DNA of 6,703 bases from Bacteroidota bacterium (GTDB lineage Bacteria > Bacteroidota > Kryptoniia > Kryptoniales > JAKASW01): positions 1-6,703 of the forward strand of contig JAJYGB010000166.1 in the NCBI GenBank assembly GCA_021785235.1, in the 5' to 3' direction. Numbering within the stretch: position 1 is the first letter of the stretch; every line of letters begins with the position of its first letter. Below, one piece after another: positions 6,221-6,703 of the stretch. The notes under the pieces are model-generated. The model ran no database searches, had not been told where the DNA came from, and saw only the letters and a program-made list of their open reading frames with translations. The translations under genes were made by a program, and so were the position numbers.

Positions 6221-6703
6221 TTATGCCCCCTCGAGCTGGCGCTGCCCATTTGTGCGCAGGGTGGTGCCGGCTCTTTTTTTTATCAACCCGTCAATAATCT
6301 CTTCAGCAGTGAAGCGCACCCCGTCCGATCCGACCGCGGATGAGATCCTGGCATACATAGGGTAGCTTATCCCGGACCGAAGCATATCCTTCCGCGCGTC
6401 TGCTCTCGCGAACAAATCGTCTCTCCTGCCGGTGAACTGAACCTCACCGCGACGAAGCATCAGCACATCGTCCGCGTAAGGGAGAAGAAAGTTCAAGTCG
6501 TGCGTTACGATCACTATGGTTTTACCGCGGCCCTTCAGAAGGGAAATGAGATTCCCGAGGTATTTCTTCTCGCGAAGCGATAATCCCGCGGTCGGCTCGT
6601 CAAGCGCGAGGATAGGCGTGTTCATGGCGCCGGATCCCGCGATCGCGACAAGCCTCCTGATTGCATACGTGAGGGAGTAGGGGTTCGATTCCAGAGATCG
6701 GAA
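6221..6703 (-). CDS. ECF/CbiO-type ABC transporter ATP-binding protein, C-terminal part, truncated by window edge
   Basis: The frame is open to the right edge; the ATG at 6625 is internal. The visible ~160 residues are the second half of an ABC ATPase: LVAIAGSGAMNTP leading into Walker B ILALDEPTAG, then TIVIVTHDLNFL with the switch histidine, the DDVLMLRRGEV strand, and a C-terminal stretch (MLRSGISYPMYARIS...FTAEEIIDGL) typical of energy-coupling factor ATPases such as EcfA/CbiO, which power uptake of vitamins or of cobalt or nickel. The signature usually written LSGGQ reads SLTYA here (6662-6676), and the D-loop Asp after TAGL is Ser (6578-6580). Both elements complete the partner subunit's ATP site, which suggests an asymmetric pair or one half of a fused double ATPase. 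Walker A and the partner genes are outside the window. The last ~19 residues are basic and overlap the convergent kinase operon's terminator. Stop TAA at 6221-6223. Confidence 0.88.
   Translation of the reverse strand, partial: FRSLESNPYSLTYAIRRLVAIAGSGAMNTPILALDEPTAGLSLREKKYLGNLISLLKGRGKTIVIVTHDLNFLLPYADDVLMLRRGEVQFTGRRDDLFARADARKDMLRSGISYPMYARISSAVGSDGVRFTAEEIIDGLIKKRAGTTLRTNGQRQLEGA
6233..6281 (+). terminator. Rho-independent terminator of the receiver/kinase operon, nested in the convergent ABC gene
   Basis: The left arm GAGCTGGCGCTGCCC (6233-6247) pairs along its whole length with the right arm GGGTGGTGCCGGCTC (6259-6273): 15 pairs, 11 Watson-Crick and 4 G-U, with an 11-nt loop, followed at once by eight T (6274-6281). 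It begins 37 nt after the kinase stop codon. On the opposite strand the four G-U pairs become A-C mismatches and no T-tract follows, so the signal is specific for + strand transcription. It lies wholly inside the 3' coding end of the ABC ATPase gene. Confidence 0.85.

Overview
This is an ordinary-looking bacterial chromosomal segment of about 50% GC with six recognisable coding regions, two of them cut by the window edges. Gene order is partial PIN-domain toxin (+), a YbaK-type aminoacyl-tRNA deacylase (-), an alkyltransferase-like protein (-), an NFACT/RqcH-type ribosome quality control protein (+), a small receiver-like protein (+), a large hybrid histidine kinase (+), and a partial ECF/CbiO-type ABC ATPase (-). 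No RNA gene, insertion sequence, phage gene, CRISPR array or replication origin was seen.

The organism cannot be named from this sequence alone. Three complete genes (ybaK, the alkyltransferase-like gene, rqcH) have no visible Shine-Dalgarno sequence, while the kinase has a perfect one. Spacers carry degenerate 7-8 nt repeats. Together with the shortened NFACT protein this suggests the Bacteroidota/Chlorobi/Ignavibacteria neighbourhood, as a low-to-moderate confidence guess.

Layout. Positions 1-230 hold the end of a PIN (VapC-like) toxin. It converges on the ybaK gene (842-357) across a spacer with hairpins and short repeats. The ybaK gene and the alkyltransferase-like gene (1295-906) are co-directional and probably co-transcribed. 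Two inverted copies of a GCANAGN-type heptad array lie between and within them. An 81-bp divergent spacer separates the alkyltransferase-like gene from rqcH (1377-2975). A 174-bp spacer with a 9-bp inverted repeat and a near-match to a sigma-54 promoter precedes a two-gene signalling operon: a 121-residue receiver-like protein (3150-3515) and an 885-residue membrane-anchored hybrid kinase (3539-6196). That operon ends in a strong 15-bp hairpin plus T8 terminator that lies inside the 3' end of the converging ABC ATPase gene (6703-6221).

Functionally, two genes guard translation (YbaK editing of mischarged tRNA; RqcH tagging of stalled chains), one flags alkylated DNA, and two form an atypical two-component module with degenerate receiver domains. 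No striking new system is evident. The best leads are the pair of degenerate receiver domains, the ABC ATPase with altered signature and D-loop, the terminator nested in a convergent gene, and the inverted heptad arrays.
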